In this document: in pieces, positions 11,173-22,439 of the stretch
Numbering within the stretch: the first letter of the stretch is position 1
Layout: every line of letters starts with the position of its first letter
Assembly: GCA_019321725.1 (NCBI GenBank)
Contig: CM033115.1
Coordinates: forward strand, 6,396,673 to 6,460,672
Origin: Paulownia fortunei
Taxonomy: Eukaryota > Streptophyta > Magnoliopsida > Lamiales > Paulowniaceae
Length of the DNA: 64,000 bases
Reading direction: 5' to 3'
The notes under the pieces: model-generated
What the model was told of the DNA's origin: nothing
What the model saw: the letters and a program-made list of their open reading frames with translations, nothing else
Databases searched by the model: none
Made by a program: the position numbers and the translations under genes

Positions 11173-12710
11173 CCTAAAATAAATCTACACTAATCCACTT
11201 TTATAGGAAATCACGATTGCATTTAATATATGCATCAAGCCTTTAAACCCCTATGTGGCCCATAGAGGGTGAGTTATAGTCTCGTGAAGGTTTTTAGCAG
11301 TGATACCCACAAACACGTATAATAACTAACTTCCAACCATTAGTCTGAGGAAGCAACAAATTAATATGGAAATAAAATCAAATAAGTATTGAATCTAACC
11401 TTTATTTATTCAAAAGTCAATACATTTCTATAATAAGCATACTCAAGTATGTGTGTATGTGTGTGAATAGTTAATGTCAACAGTGATGAAACCATGCATG
11501 CTTTAGACAAGTGAATTCCCATTAAACCTCACAAAAATCACCATTTAATCTCTCTGGAAGAGTTAAACATTATAGGTTCTTCCTTTGGTACAAATCTCTA
11601 CTACACTGAAAACACCCCATGAAATCAAAAGGTCTTCAACAAAGGTTGTAATGGGGCCAAAAGTATTGATGTGGCTAAGAAATAAGATGATATGATACAA
11701 CAAAGGTTCTAAAAACATCATAAGATTAGAGATATAGAGTTTATCAATGAAAAATTCTCATACTCCATGAATTTCAACACTGGGGCCTATTGTTATTAAA
11801 TTGAACCCCTCTTCATCATTCTTATTGATTTGCAACATCTCATTTTTAGTTGCAACTCGTAATATTTTTAACACTTTATATTTTTTTTTATTTTTTGTTT
11901 TTGAAGATAAACCCCCCCCCCCAACTTATTTTCTATTCCAACCTAAATTTCTTTTCCAAGCTCACATTGTCAATGGGATGTCTCTGAAGCTCCAAATTAT
12001 TTTTAGAATAAGGGTAGGATAATAGTGTATTTAGGCTAGGTAAGAAGATATGGTTACCACAGAAAAATATTTATTTATTGAAAGACTCAAATTGACTCAT
12101 TATGGGAGATGTTCTCTTGGAATATCACATGGGGAACAAGTTGACTTGGCCATGGTGCTAGAAAGCCTAATTGCCTTAATTATTTTTCAAGTGGTGCTCA
12201 ATCAGTTATTTGCCTCGACAAACTAAAAGAAAAAATTCTAACACCCAACCTCTACATGTCGAAAATCCAAATGATAATTAAAGCGAGGACATAAGAACTA
12301 CCTATTTTGACATGCTTGTCTCCACACCGAATAACATAACTATTTGTGCAAAAATATTTGAGTATAATTATTACAATAATATATTAGCCAAAAAACAATA
12401 TCAAAGTCCAAAACAACACCCATCATCAATCAAACCACATTATTCGTAATTAATTTTAATTGTTGAAGTTGGAAGAACATCTACGACTAAAAAAAATTTG
12501 ACAATTCACAAACTTTTGTTAAAAACTTCTCAAACTTGCTATGTTATACCAAAAATAAATATAGGGGTACATCTCAAGAGTGTTAAAATTACCCTTTACT
12601 CTGTTACTCTTTTTCATGGTTTCAATGGACTCAAAAGAAAATACTTTTGATTTTTTTAAAATAAAAAATAAATAAACACACATTGAACACACAAGACATG
12701 ATATCAACTA
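11173..12710 (-). other. G2 3' non-coding region
   Basis: No domain found in any frame. A C-run at about 11911-11922 is present on the plus strand. Short frames such as 11801-12022 are AT-rich and have no recognisable content. Confidence 0.6.
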
Positions 12711-12752
12711 TCCCCTCCCCCAATCTAATCGAGACATTATTCTCAATGTCGA
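12711..12752 (-). other. G2 palindrome plus G-run
   Basis: The minus strand reads CGACATTGAGAATAATGTC, then ATTGGGGGAGGGG about 10 bp on. This is the G2 form of the ACATTGAGGACAATGT block. It begins about 100 bp after the LOG frame ends. Confidence 0.65.
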
Positions 12753-12853
12753 AAATAGAGTTTAGAAGATATTACCTGAAATGTGACTTATTGGAAAATA
12801 AAGGTGAAACAATATAATATATACACTATTAGTTAAACCATTAAGGATAAATT

Positions 12854-13505
12854 TCATAGGCTAAGAGTCAAATTCATTTTGTGTTTTCGACCATTGTCCC
12901 TATTGGACCAATCAATATGAGCCAATGTTGGATCAGGTTTTGACATATATGTTAGAAGTTGATCAATCAATTGATCAGGTGTTGGAGCAAAAATGAGAAT
13001 TCGTATCGCAGATGGTGAAATAAAACATTTTTCTATAACATGATCTACAAAAGATAGCATACCATCAAAAAAAACCATTAACATTTAGAATACCTACAGG
13101 TATCTGGGTTAATGTTGAGTTGTGCCCAATAGACAATTTGGAATAATTCCTTTAGTATACCAAAACCACTAGAGTGATGAATACATCTACATTGTTTAAC
13201 ATGTTAGGCATTCTGTTTTGAATATGTGACACTTTTAGTTCATCTCCAATGGGCACATCCGTGATATTTTGTACTGTTAAAGGTTTTGGGATAACTATTA
13301 AAACTTTGACTCATCATAAATAAGCAGAAGTAGCAACACATCCCATTAACCCCAAACTACCTCCCCTATACACTAAATGGATTTTTGTTTCTATTAAAGT
13401 TCTACCAAGGTTATTGGCTACCCCAATAAACTCATAATTTTTTCTTGAATTGATTCCATAAAAGTCACAAATACAATTGAACTTGCGAGTGAAAGACCTA
13501 TCCAT
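12854..13505 (-). pseudogene. LOG-like: Cytokinin riboside 5'-monophosphate phosphoribohydrolase (LOG) pseudogene, intronless, inside G2
   Basis: LOG enzymes cut ribose phosphate from cytokinin nucleotides to give active free cytokinins, in cytosol and nucleus. The minus strand from ATG 13505 aligns over about 215 codons, the usual full length. The N-terminal CxFYG-like segment is present, then LGRTLIETKIHLVYRGGSLGLMG (family: VYGGGSxGLMG). Two adjacent stops replace a GlyGly pair. VIPKPLTVQNITDVPIGDE follows (family: VIPKTLMP..ITGE). The catalytic PGGxGTxxE block is damaged to GFGILKE with a small deletion and frame change. YWAQLNINP and, after a T-run frameshift near 13070, FDGMLSFVDHVIEKCFISPSA complete the match. 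Plant LOG genes have several introns and none are here, so an mRNA copy is likely. A leader-like stretch precedes the ATG (aaagaaaATGG). Clearly non-functional as an enzyme. Confidence 0.85.
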
Positions 13506-13679
13506 TTTCTTTCTTTCTTTTTCTTTTTTTTGGAAAGTGAGTTGTGCAAAAATGGAGTAAGTACGGTGCTGTTTATTGAGGTATTAATAGAAAATGCATT
13601 TATTGCACATCTTTTTTTGTTGTTAGAAAGGTTGAAAATAAGGACACAATGTTTGAAAAAAAAATAACTACAACACATG

Positions 13680-14298
13680 AATGTACACATAGTTGTGACT
13701 GTGGCTCACATCTTCCTCTACTTTTACATCTAGTAATGGCTTAAATGCCCTTTATGGGTCGAGGATATACTTTCCATCTAGTTTTCTTATAAACTGGCAA
13801 ACAGGGTCTTTCAATGTTAGATTTTTAAGACTATAACGCTCATATACATCATAGAAGTGATTCCATAAATCAAGATTGCACATTATACTAATCCACACGA
13901 ATACACCTTAAAAGTCGATATAATGTCATCTAAATACTCCTTACTCAGTCCATCCATAATTAATTGAATTTTATCTTCTCAATTTTTAGAAACTATTCCT
14001 AGAAAACGACACTTTGTGTTGCAAATCTATTGAGCACATTTGTGACAAACTTGCATTTTTTTGCCCTTTGTTTTTTTGAATATATGTTTTTACCAAAACC
14101 AGGCATGTATTTAGTAAGCAACTTTGAAAACTCACTTGCTACTCTTACCTTTGCTTCAACTATCCATCGTATATCCCTTGGAATACCCTTGTGCATAAGC
14201 ATCCTTAATCTTTCAATCTTGGTTTCATAAATTTTTAAAATTGCATTTTTAGGATGAAAAGGAAATTGCTTCTTAAAAGTTAGAGGAATGTCATCCAT
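13680..14298 (-). pseudogene. Unrecognised ORF in G2 cargo, upstream of LOG
   Basis: I do not recognise the family. From the in-frame ATG at 14298 (a longer frame opens at 14400) about 100 codons are open to 13999. They start MDDIPLTFKKQFPFHPKNAI and contain charged helical stretches (ILKIYETKIERLRMLMHKG; EAKVRVASEFSKLLTKYMPGF) and a basic segment (YSKKQRAKKCKF). After the stop, another frame at about 13870-13740 reads NLDLWNHFYDVYERYSLKNL and TLKDPVCQFIRKLDGKYILDP. This looks protein-like and may be the rest of the same gene. No signal peptide or membrane span is evident. It lies between the G2 tail block and LOG, so it is cargo or an extra element ORF. Function unknown. Confidence 0.45.
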
Positions 14299-14450
14299 TT
14301 TGAAAAGAATAAGAAAAGATAATGAAAAAAAAAAAGAGAAACTTTGTACAGAAATTTTAGTTGTTTGGGAAACTGATAAGCCCAACTTTAATAGCCACAA
14401 AGTATCATTCTTTGTTACTTAATTGAGAAGGATCCTAATTTTTTATAATT
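14299..14450 (-). promoter_or_regulatory. Possible TATA and pyrimidine-rich leader before the G2 cargo ORF
   Basis: Minus strand: TTATAAAA-like box at about 14448-14441, then about 140 bp including a CT/T-rich stretch, then a good ATG context (aaaATGGat) at 14298. In DNA this AT-rich such a box can arise by chance. Confidence 0.25.
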
Positions 14451-14745
14451 TCATAACTTTTACAGAAAATGCAAGTATTTTTTAAAAGAGTGGGTCAATA
14501 AAATCCACACTGCAAGATCTTTGCAGCGATTTTCTTTGTCGAAAAGTGACTATCATGTGCACTTGCATGACAAAATTTTAAAAAAGTACTACCTACCACA
14601 TTGTCAGCATGCATTTTCAATTCGAACAAAATAAAATAGAAAAAAAGTAAAAAGAAATTAAATGGATAAATAAAAAAGAGAATAAGAGTTAGAGAAAGTA
14701 AAGATGTGATTATCGACTCTTATAGTCTTCTTTTCCATCCATTCT

Positions 14746-14790
14746 GTTGCCTTCCATCAAGTGCTTGGTTTAATGTCCTTAGTCTGACAT
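14746..14790 (-). other. G2 conserved tail block (VRLRTLNQALDGRQQ)
   Basis: The minus-strand translation VRLRTLNQALDGRQQ is the G2 version of the block at 3855-3900. It lies about 70 bp after the protease remnant ends, so RT, RNase H and integrase are deleted here too. Confidence 0.7.
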
Positions 14791-14858
14791 TACCTCCTTC
14801 ATCACTTATCAGCATATGCTGCTAAAGACATTGTCCATCCAATCACCATCTTATAATT

Positions 14859-15722
14859 TTAAAACACCCAGATAAGTTTGTCTATTTGTACTTGAGTGAG
14901 GTCTTTAGCAATACTGACTAGTGGTATTTCTTTCTCACCCAAGTAGATATATTTAAAATGGTTTGGGATGAGTTTAAGCTCCATTGAGGGTGAAGTCAAG
15001 CATTTGTTATGTCTTGGGATCAATAATATCAATTGTAGAAACAACATTCACATTAGTAGGATATCTCATGGCTTCAAAAATATTATATTTTATAACCTTA
15101 CCACCAAACTCCATAGTAAGAGTGTCATCATGAACATCAATTTTAGCTTGGACTTTTTTCATGAATGGTCTTCCCAAAAGAATACATTTAGGATTAGGGC
15201 ATGTGTTATCCTCTACCTCAAGAACATAAAAATCAGCAGGAAAAACTAATTTATTCACCTGCATAAGAATATCTTCCACAACCCTTATTGGATATGCATT
15301 AGATCTATCAGCCAATTATATAATAACACCAGTTTCTTTTAAAGGTCCTAAATTTAGAGAAACATAAATAGAATATAGCATAACATTAATTAATGCTCCT
15401 AAATCTAACATGCATTTTTCAAATCTGGTCCTACCAATGGTATAAGGGATGGTAAAAGTTTCTGGATCTTTACACTTTGGATGGAGTTTTCTTTGAAGAA
15501 CTGATGAAACATTCTCCCCCACACTTACTTTATTATCCCTATCAAGTTCCATTTGCTAGTGCATTGCTCTTTGAGGAACTTAGCATATAGAGGCACCTGC
15601 TTCATCGCATCAAGAATTGGGATGTTTACCTCTACTTTTCGAAAAATTTCAAGGATTTTCTTTTCTTGCTCAATTTTCTTAGAATTTGCTAATAGGTCTA
15701 GGAAAATGTAGAGGTGTTGCAT
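14859..15722 (-). pseudogene. G2 aspartic protease region
   Basis: Three overlapping minus-strand frames form one domain. 15722-15525 has EIFRKVEVNIPILDAMKQVP and YAKFLKE. 15552-15316 has CKDPETFTIPYTIG and CMLDLGALINVM, with the catalytic Asp in DLGA kept. 15315-15007 has ADRSNAYP, VVEDILMQVNKLVFPADFYV and the flap-side ILLGRPFMK. A further frame (15047-14859) has the MELKLIPNHFKYIYLGE segment that normally leads into reverse transcriptase, and then the coding stops. The first part is joined by frameshifts. The protease would cleave the polyprotein. It is the best preserved protease of the four gypsy elements, yet still broken. Confidence 0.85.
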
Positions 15723-16142
15723 AAGTATGAGAGAGAGGTTTAGGAGTGGTTAACGATTATGGATTCTTCTTAAGATGACTAGTCCTGTCAACAATTTTTC
15801 TATTTCAAAAAGTTGTGATCGAAATAGCCTTTTTGATTGAATTTTCATCTGAAGAAGAAACATGACACTGAGTGGAAGGATTAAGTTGAGGTTTGAACAG
15901 AAAATTTACCTTTTTCATGAGTACGCAAAGAGGTTGTCAATGTTGAAAATATATTTTTGATCTCAATGATGACTTATAAAGTTTGGTTATTAATTTTTTT
16001 GCATGTGCATAAATTCTTGCAAAGTTTCCTCAAGAGATTTTGTATGTGGAGTTGGATAAGAAGAAAAGTTTGGTGGCTTTTATAAATGTAACAATTGGAC
16101 ACGGTTCTCATCTTGCCAACTAAAATTGGGATAATTTCTCCA

Positions 16143-17153
16143 TTATAGATTGTAAGTTTTGGAATATGGAGAACGAAAAGGCTTTTTAAATATGTTCATG
16201 AAATTTACTTGTGTTAGAATATTTGGGCATTCATTAGTGGAGTGTCCCACAAGGTCACAAATGCTGTAAACTTCTTCATCTTGCATATATTTGATTTCAT
16301 TTACTTTTTTAAGTTCCATGGCCTCAACTTTTCTTATTAATCTAGCAATCCTAGTATTTAGATCATATTCTTGACTAAGATAATATTTTTCTTTATTACA
16401 ATTAGTAAGATCAGATCTAATAAAACCTTCGAAAGAATTTATACTATACCATGATTGAGAGTTTTCTATCAAATGGTCTAGATATTCTAGGGTTTCATCA
16501 GGTTCTTTATCAAGAAACTCACTTTTACACATTATTTCAACAAATTATTTTATTTTAGGAGTTAAACTTTCATAAAAGAAACTAATTAAGTGTCATTTTT
16601 CAAAACCATGATGTGGGCAAGAATTCAACAAATCTTTAATTCTTTCCCAACATTAAAAGAAAGCTTCATTAGAATTTTATGAAAAATTTTGGACTTTTCT
16701 TTTCAAAGCATTAATTTTATGTGTTGTAACGAACTTTTTTAAAAATTCAGTTTGCATTTCTTGCCAAGTGCCAATTGACTTAGGTTTTGAATAGTTAAGC
16801 CAAGTTGTTGCTTTATCTTTAAAAGAAAAAGAAAATAATTTAAGTTTAACAATCTCATTTGTATAAATTTGATCATCAAAAGTGGCACATACTTCATCAA
16901 ATTCTTTTAGATACAAGTAAGGGCCTTTAGAATCTAAACCATAGAAATTAGAAAGTAAAGGGATCATATCTGCCTTGAATTGAAAGTTATTTGCATTGAG
17001 AAGAAAAATGAAACAAGAAGAAGAAGAATTTTGAGGAGGTTGCAAGTAATAACGCATGGTACTCACCGGTTGATTCTCATTTTCATCCTGGATACTTTCA
17101 CTTTTAGTTATTGTGGAAGAGTGTGGAGATGACTCACATAAATTTTCAAACAA
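16143..17153 (-). pseudogene. G2 Gag
   Basis: The minus-strand frame 17153-16677 (158 codons) has the Athila/Tat Gag core: FQFKADMIPLLSNFYGLDS, LYLKEFDEVCATF, VKLKLFSFSFKDKATTWLN and TWQEMQTEFLKKF. After a disrupted stretch, frame 16532-16143 continues with SEFLDKEPDETLEYLDHLIE and a zinc knuckle reading YSICDLVGHSTNECP, in which the first Cys is lost. Gag packages element RNA. The start at 17153 is the first ATG after the primer site, 150 bp downstream, which fits. An internal gap of about 150 bp between the two frames contains stops. Confidence 0.88.
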
Positions 17154-17280
17154 AGTTCTAGAATTATTCTAACTAAACGACAAAAATTATGATTATGATA
17201 TCATATGAACATATAACCATAAAGAAAACAAACACAATATTATAAATGAGAAATATTTACAAACCTAAAAACTTACCTTG

Positions 17281-17303
17281 CCTTTCCCGGCAAAGGCGCC
17301 AAA
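17281..17303 (-). other. G2 primer binding site, tRNA-Asp-like
   Basis: The minus strand reads TTGGCGCCTTTGCCGGGAA starting about 6 bp after the LTR end (17309). It is closer to the tRNA-Asp complement than the G1 site. Confidence 0.85.
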
Positions 17304-17308
17304 AACTT

Positions 17309-19677
17309 TGCTATAACTTTAGAGTTGCAAACCCAAGTGCAAGTTGTGTCAAGTAATAAATTTCTCGACAGTCCGAGGTCGATCCACATGATAGTTGTTT
17401 AAAGTTTTCAGGATTATATTTTTTAAAAGATGGGTTTTATGTGGTTTAAAATATAAAAAAAAATTGTGCTATAACTAACAAATCAAAATAATAAAAGTAT
17501 TAAGGATTAGAGACACGCTCTTGAGTTTTGGATAGAGAAATGATTATTTATTATTTTTTTACCTCATTTAAATGTCACTATTGAAATCCTTACACAATGA
17601 AGGTTGCAGTGGAAAGATATTATCAAATAGCTCATGCATTAAGATAATTATTATATTGTCTTACTGTTTGTAAATTATCTCTTCATACCAATACTCGTTT
17701 ATGAGATCAAGTATTTATGCACATATTTATTTACAATAAATCAAGATTTTACATTATCAATCGGTGTAATAGAATCGTACAATAAGTTAAATGAACTCAA
17801 GTATTTGTTGTGGTATTAGTGATGCAAAAATCAAGAATCACCACTAAACAATAAGGGTTTTAATGCCAACACTTATTTTTGGGATTAAGTATTTATACAC
17901 ATCTTTATCTATAATAAATCAAAGCTTCACGTTAGCAAACAGTAGAGTATAAACGTATAATAAGATAAATGAAGTCAAATATTTATTGTGTCATTAGTGA
18001 TACAGAAATCAAGAATCACCACAAAATAAGGAGAGTTTCAATCAAAAATTAAAATAATAATACCACACACCTGAACATTATGCACCTTTATAATCATTCA
18101 TCTTCCTCCATCAAGAGGTTCACCCTTTCTCCTATGCTAAATAACATAGTTGGATGTTTCCAACTAGTTAAAACTACACGCCTGACACTTTCATCTAGTG
18201 ATTTGATGAATGCTTTCATTTTGATTTTCCAACAAGAGTATTGCGCTCCATCCAATAGTGGTGAACGTGAAAATCTATCCTCCTTTATATATGTGATCTA
18301 TTCCTACTTGTACAACAAATCAATCACAAAACCTCACTTAACTTAAATGACCTCAATTGAAAGATCTGATTTTAACGTCTTTACCCACTTTAACTTAATT
18401 AGTCCAATTTTTATGTTGTAACATAGGATAAAAGTAAAAATTGATACGAGCCTATTAGGACTTAAACAAATAAAGCAATTTTACATGCACTAGGCCAACA
18501 ATTTACTAATTCAAAATAGTTACAAGTACAATAATAAGATTTAAACTATTAAAGACTCCATCTTGTAATTGATATTGTTATTGTATTTATTAATGCATTT
18601 TTTATTTGCATCCATATTTGTGATTAGTTAGAGTCCTATTTGGATAAGGATAATAGTTATCAAAAAACCTCTCCTAATCAGACTCAAAGAGTGATAGGGA
18701 TAGAGAGAATCTTTTTTGTTATCTCTATCTACCACTATAAGATATCACAATGATACGCATTTTAACTAATAAAAAATATTCTCTTTCCTCCATTTTCTCT
18801 CTACGTTTATTTTTGGAGTATCACCAAAAACTTAAAAATCTCTACGGGTTTAAAATGTGTAGTTAGAAATTTAGTGAATGCTCTACTAGTATTTACTAGA
18901 GCGAGAAAGACTGTGGTGACATTATTGGGAGGCTTGTAGGCGAGCTGTTCATCCATGAATCAAATGAATTTTCGCTGCTGAGGTAATATTGATTCAATTA
19001 TTATTACTCAAAGATTTTCATACATGTTTCTCTATGCAATCAGTTGATTTTGAAAAAGTTGTCAACATAGAAGTTGTAGATTTATCTATTACTTTTATTT
19101 TTTAACTTGAATCATTTAATTCCAACTATGAGGGAAAACGTTATGCTTGATTTAAGAAAATATGTCAACATAGATAGATAATTTCTGATGCACATATTTA
19201 GATGAATTTTCTACTATAATCAATATTGAATTGGGCTAAGCTTATGACAACAAAGTTGTAGTTCTATATCTTCGCTTTTAAATGAAGTAAAATTTAGGTT
19301 TATAGGGCTTTTAAACATGGAATTATGCCCAAAATACAAAAATTGCACAAGTCTAAAAACATGTTTATTTGATCCCAACAATCACTTGCAAAGTTTAAAT
19401 GATTTTTTGGATGTATTTTGATCTACACATGATGGACTTAAGCAAAAATAGCCATTTTTCTTCTAATTGTGATACTTTTTTTATCCAATAAAATATTATT
19501 TCCCAATTTGCTCACGAAACGTGATGTCTTATTTGGTTTCATTTTGGCTCTTTTTTTTTCTTTTTGTTCATTAATTCCCTAACACAAAATATTAATAAAA
19601 CTATATTGTTAACAAGAATAAAATAATAAAAATATAAAAAAATTGATACAAAAATATATCAAAATATGCAGTTATCA
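17309..19677 (-). repeat. G2 5' LTR with extra internal sequence
   Basis: Pairs with 9378-11133: 17309 to about 18140 and about 19010-19677 match the two halves of that copy. The middle (about 18141-19009) has no match in the 3' LTR and includes a copia LTR-like segment. On the minus strand it starts TGATAACTG at 19677. Confidence 0.88.
18414..19005 (+). mobile_element. Copia LTR-like segment inside G2 5' LTR
   Basis: Starts TGTTGTAACATAGG. It shares with the C2 LTR the order 'gagtc..ggataagg', 'ctctctac', 'caccaaaaact' and 'gcttgtaggcgagct' (18929-18945 versus 33500-33520). It looks like a solo LTR of a related copia family. Exact ends and a target duplication could not be fixed. Confidence 0.45.
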
Positions 19678-19682
19678 ATATG

Positions 19683-22199
19683 AATCACTAATCATGCTTT
19701 CTGGTCACTTCTATCTGGATATAGTTCATGTTGTTTTTGGAGAATTTGTTATTTTAAAAAAAAAAATATGACCTTTTTAAGTGGCATTGAACACTGGATT
19801 TGCTGTTTTTAGTCCTTAAGTGCTTCAATGACGATATATCTTCTTGTTGAGGCGTGTAAAACAATGATAAGTACATGCCACAAGTGTTGGTCAAAAAAAT
19901 CAATATGATGGAGTATTGGTCTATAGAATGCATGCAGGACCTCACGTAGATCTCCAGAACTGTTACTTTGTTCCAATTTTCATCTTCATGTATGTGGCAC
20001 TGTGTGTAGTTGGTGAAGGAATCATAAGGAACAGTAAACCGTGAGAATTGAGAAGCAACTTTTCAAAGGTACTCTCAATAGGAATGTCAATTTTAGTATG
20101 GGCATGCTATGGTCCAAATGTTCGCATGGAAATGATACTGTCAGTGCAATTGAATTTACAGATATTGGAAAACAAGATGGAGTGATATTGACAGATGGTA
20201 GGTCAAAAGAGAATAAGCCAATGGGTTATGTCTTAACTTAATCAGATCATGGAAAAACATGATTGGCATCTCTTTGGATCAAAGTAAACCAAATAACTGT
20301 TATCATGATACACTGATATGTGTGGCAAAATTGGTTTTCTTTGGATGCATTGAACAACTTGTTATTTATGCATGAGAAGTTTTGTTATTTTGCATGTATA
20401 CGTGCATATTAAGCACTTTGATAAAGGGCAATTATGTTAGTATTTAATGATTGTAAATACTATGTCAAGATGGACGCTGTTTTTTTGTGTGGGTAAAGAT
20501 TTACAAAAATGCTGAAAAGATTGCGAAATTTTGGCATGCTGAAACTCTCTTAAATGAGAAAACTTTGTATAACTGTGGGACTTTAAAGGCATTGATAATT
20601 GTATGTATGATGTACAAGTTCAAAAGAATTACTTACTGCTTTTCATATTTTGCGTTTTGAGCACTATGCTACGTAATATACATAGCATTTACTCTATATG
20701 AAAAGTATAATGGCTGAACAATTTACATGCCCCGATTAGAATTTGTCTTCTGCAACTGCAGTTTAAAATATGATTATTTTCTAAAGACAATGATTTTTGA
20801 TATTTTACAATATTATTATGCTTAGTTGTATCATGAGAGCATTATAGGTTTGAAGAATGAACAAAAGAGATATGCTTAAGCTAGTGTTATAAAGTATTGA
20901 TAAAATAATATGATGACAATTTTACCCTATTGTCATGTAAGAGGACATGAGAGATTATCCCATGAAAGTCTTCAAATTAAATATGTTATGTCGGGGTGTG
21001 AAATGACTGGAAATGAGTAATGTTCCCCAAAGTTTTCGAAGGCACTTTAATGTAGGGGTGAAAGAGAAATACAATTTTAAAGTTAAGAAATGTCAAGTCT
21101 AAGGAAGTTGTCAAATTTTGTGTGTGTTGAACTTTTGCCAGTGTATTTGTATCAGGTATGTTGATATAGCTATAGAGATATTCATAGTCACCATGAAAAT
21201 GTGGTTCTGGCTATTCAACAAGCTTGAGCTACTTAACTAGATGGCGGTAAAAATATTCAGTTTTGATTTAGACTATGCAAAGTCAAGATTATTGCTGTTT
21301 TACCCTTTTTTCTAAATTTACTTTCAACATAGGTCGAGGGACGATTATTGGTGCTGCAGTCCTTATAAATGATATTTCTGTCCAAGAGAAGGCAGTGCAG
21401 AAGTGTTTCTTCAGGATTCCAGGGAAGCTCCTAAGGTATAGTTAATGGCTTGCAGACATAAATAAGAGGTTCCTAATCATATCATATATTAAAAGTTGCT
21501 CGGAGGGTTTGGGAGTAATACTGAAGATATTTCTCTGATCGAAACGAACATGTTACCTTTTTTAGCTCGACTACCATAGGGGTGGTATGGTAGGACAGTA
21601 AAGAATAGTAGTAAGAGGTGGGCTGTCATTCTCTTAAGAAGTCTTTATAGCAACATCGAATTTAGTAGGTGCTGTGCGCATTTCAAAAGTTCGTTCCTGT
21701 TGATTAACATTTTATTTGCCCCTATATTTACTTCTTTGTTTTTCTATTTTCTTAATTTTGAGCATAAATTTGCTAAGAATAGTTGTCGAGTGTTGATAAT
21801 AACCACGGTTGTGACAAGATGCAATCAGTTCGATAAATTCTTGAGCTTGATCATGCTGCTTGAGCTTACATGGAAATCCCCATTTATCGTTTCTTGTGTC
21901 TTAGGCTGGTTTGATCAAACTAAAGCAACTACCTGTATGACTTATATGCACTGACGTCATTATCCGACAATTATAATTACACTTATCATATTATTAGTCG
22001 ATTTTGCTACAACGAATATACGATAGTATTTTTGTCCTAGATCAACTGGTAAATTGGCCCATGGTCAACTCCAATCAGCATGGAAGGAAGACTTAACTCT
22101 TGGATCTATATCCACTCATCATATTTGACCTGTTAATGGGTCAGATTCAGAGAACATATGGACAAATTCATGTTGTGTTTATGGTATGATAGTGATACA
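19683..22199. other. Unassigned region between G2 and C2, with a possible cyclophilin-like scrap
   Basis: No element ends are visible. In the plus frame near 19705-19755 the translation has YLDIVHVVFGEFVI, resembling the cyclophilin segment LDGxHVVFGEV, but over only about 15 residues. A short open stretch at 21334-21434 (RGTIIGAAVLINDISVQEKA..) is bounded by AG and GT like an exon, but I do not recognise it. 20041-20241 is an open frame of 66 codons with no known domain. This may be remains of a host gene. Confidence 0.3.
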
Positions 22200-22381
22200 T
22201 GTTGGAATTTATTAGGACATAGGTCGGGCTGTGGCCCATGACTAGAATTGCATCCATATTTTGTTGGAGTAGGAATCTTCCAGTAGGACTCTTCTGGTCA
22301 TAAGGATGAAAATATATTGAACATTTCTTGGATTGTTTGAGACACAGTAATCAATTTTCTCCACCAAATCCTTTTTCTATA
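22200..22381 (+). mobile_element. C2 copia 5' LTR, left part
   Basis: Starts TGTTGGAATTTATTAGGAC and ends at the A preceding the Helitron TC terminus. Together with 33316-33574 it gives one LTR of about 440 bp, starting TG and ending CA. Its order of short motifs parallels the segment at 18414-19005. Confidence 0.6.
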
Positions 22382-22439
22382 TCTATACTACTATTAAAAA
22401 TGTGAATAATTTGAAAGATTTCTTGAAAATTTTGATCAG

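Larger units (their letters stand above)
9378..19677 (-). mobile_element. G2: Athila-like gypsy element carrying a LOG gene copy
   Basis: Minus-strand element with LTRs at 17309-19677 (5') and 9378-11133 (3'), flanked by the duplication atatg at 9373-9377 and 19678-19682. Going 5' to 3' on the minus strand: primer site (17303-17281), Gag (17153-16143), protease (15722-14859), tail block (14790-14746), an unrecognised ORF (14298 onward), a LOG pseudogene (13505-12854), palindrome with G-run (12752-12711), non-coding DNA, then stem-loop and polypurine region (11172-11134). Reverse transcriptase, RNase H and integrase are absent. The distance between tail block and palindrome is about 2.0 kb, against 0.25-0.4 kb in G1, G3 and G4, so roughly 1.7 kb is extra cargo. 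Confidence 0.9.

Noticed and set aside
11905..11925. C-run as the G2 polypurine tract (minus-strand G-run)
   Set aside because: It is about 780 bp from the LTR; the stem-loop and tract next to the LTR at 11134-11172 fit better.
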